Assembly (NCBI GenBank): GCA_022824315.1
Contig: JAJEAC010000038.1
Span: 1-50,258, forward strand
Reading direction: 5' to 3'
From: Silicimonas sp.
Lineage (GTDB): Bacteria; Pseudomonadota; Alphaproteobacteria; Rhodobacterales; Rhodobacteraceae
DNA length: 50,258 bases
Both the position numbers and the translations under genes were made by a program. Under the pieces are notes generated by a model that saw only the letters and a list, made by a program, of their open reading frames with translations, was not told where the DNA came from and searched no databases. Every line of letters begins with the position of its first letter. The stretch's first letter is position 1. Positions 50,055 through 50,258 of the stretch are shown here, piece after piece.

Positions 50055-50258
50055 TCAGCTCGGCTTCTTCCGCTCCCGTCGCTCGTAGGCGAACGGCGCC
50101 GGGTTCCACTTCAGCCCCAGCGTGCGGTAGATTTTTCGCGCGTCGGACGACGCCGCGCTTGGCAGGCCGAACGTCCTCGACCGCCTGGCATCGTGCAGGA
50201 TGCCGATCTGCAGGTCGTTCAGCGCCCGCCGGATCCGGTCCGGGCTCATCCGGTCCCC
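50055..50258 (-). CDS. Partial gene entering from the right edge, unidentified
   Basis: The frame is open to the window end and closes with TGA (complement of 50055-50057). The last 64 residues include SPDRIRRALNDLQIGILHDA and ARKIYRTLGLKWNPAPFAYE, with a basic tail RRERKKPS. The composition looks genuinely coding. I do not recognise the family; the basic tail would fit the end of a DNA-binding or transposase protein. Confidence 0.4.
   Translation of the reverse strand, partial: GDRMSPDRIRRALNDLQIGILHDARRSRTFGLPSAASSDARKIYRTLGLKWNPAPFAYERRERKKPS

Overview
The window is GC-rich bacterial DNA with catabolic gene clusters, TRAP transport, FCD-type GntR and IclR regulators, and many flavin-dependent amine or amino-acid oxidases. 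This mix is typical of a metabolically versatile alphaproteobacterium, most likely Rhodobacterales/Roseobacter-like. That assignment is inference: there is no rRNA or other phylogenetic marker here, and I see no tRNA, rRNA or CRISPR array.

Region 1 (about 0.3-18.7 kb) is one catabolic locus. A leftward operon runs ABM-fold protein, DinB-like protein, flavin monooxygenase, HyuA, HyuB, GntR regulator. A rightward operon carries a formamidase-like hydrolase and a complete TRAP transporter (DctP, DctQ, DctM). Then follow an amine/amino-acid oxidase, a D-2-hydroxyacid dehydrogenase and an MmgE/PrpD protein as a translationally coupled rightward operon, a leftward aminotransferase, and a two-subunit N,N-dimethylformamidase-like amidohydrolase. 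All three promoter regions share the same 19-bp element (ATATAT-N5-ATATAT), so they probably form one regulon under the local GntR protein. The enzymes suggest uptake of an N-containing, probably cyclic or N-acylated compound, amide/ring hydrolysis, oxidative deamination or transamination, then 2-oxoacid reduction and dehydration.

Region 2 (18.6-22.7 kb) is a decay zone: an M24 creatinase-like gene split by a TnpB relic, intact genes for a NodB-type deacetylase and a class III aminotransferase, and an SDR pseudogene joined to a DapA-like fragment.

Region 3 (23-39.4 kb) is a second catabolic locus. It holds an IclR regulator; a two-component flavoenzyme (an FAD oxidase plus a fused 2Fe-2S/FAD/2Fe-2S subunit of the opine/D-hydroxyproline dehydrogenase type); a 3-hydroxyacyl-CoA dehydrogenase-like protein; three SDRs; a sugar-isomerase-like TIM barrel; an Old Yellow Enzyme; a DapA-like lyase; a third FAD oxidase; split glycine decarboxylase subunits GcvPA/GcvPB without GcvT or GcvH; an ATP-NAD kinase-like protein; and a GST. 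A second operator motif (CGnAC-N4-GTnCG) occurs five times, upstream of iclR and at four promoters in this region.

Region 4 (39.4-50.3 kb) is looser: a TPR-like protein, a SnoaL-like protein, insertion-sequence relics with a 30-bp palindrome, a CoA-transferase/TPP-enzyme pair behind a truncated acyl-CoA dehydrogenase, a DUF1761 membrane protein opposite a CGNR zinc-finger regulator, clusters of 22-bp repeats, and a Fic protein with an operator-like repeat array. The extreme left edge holds the right end of a TnpB transposon.
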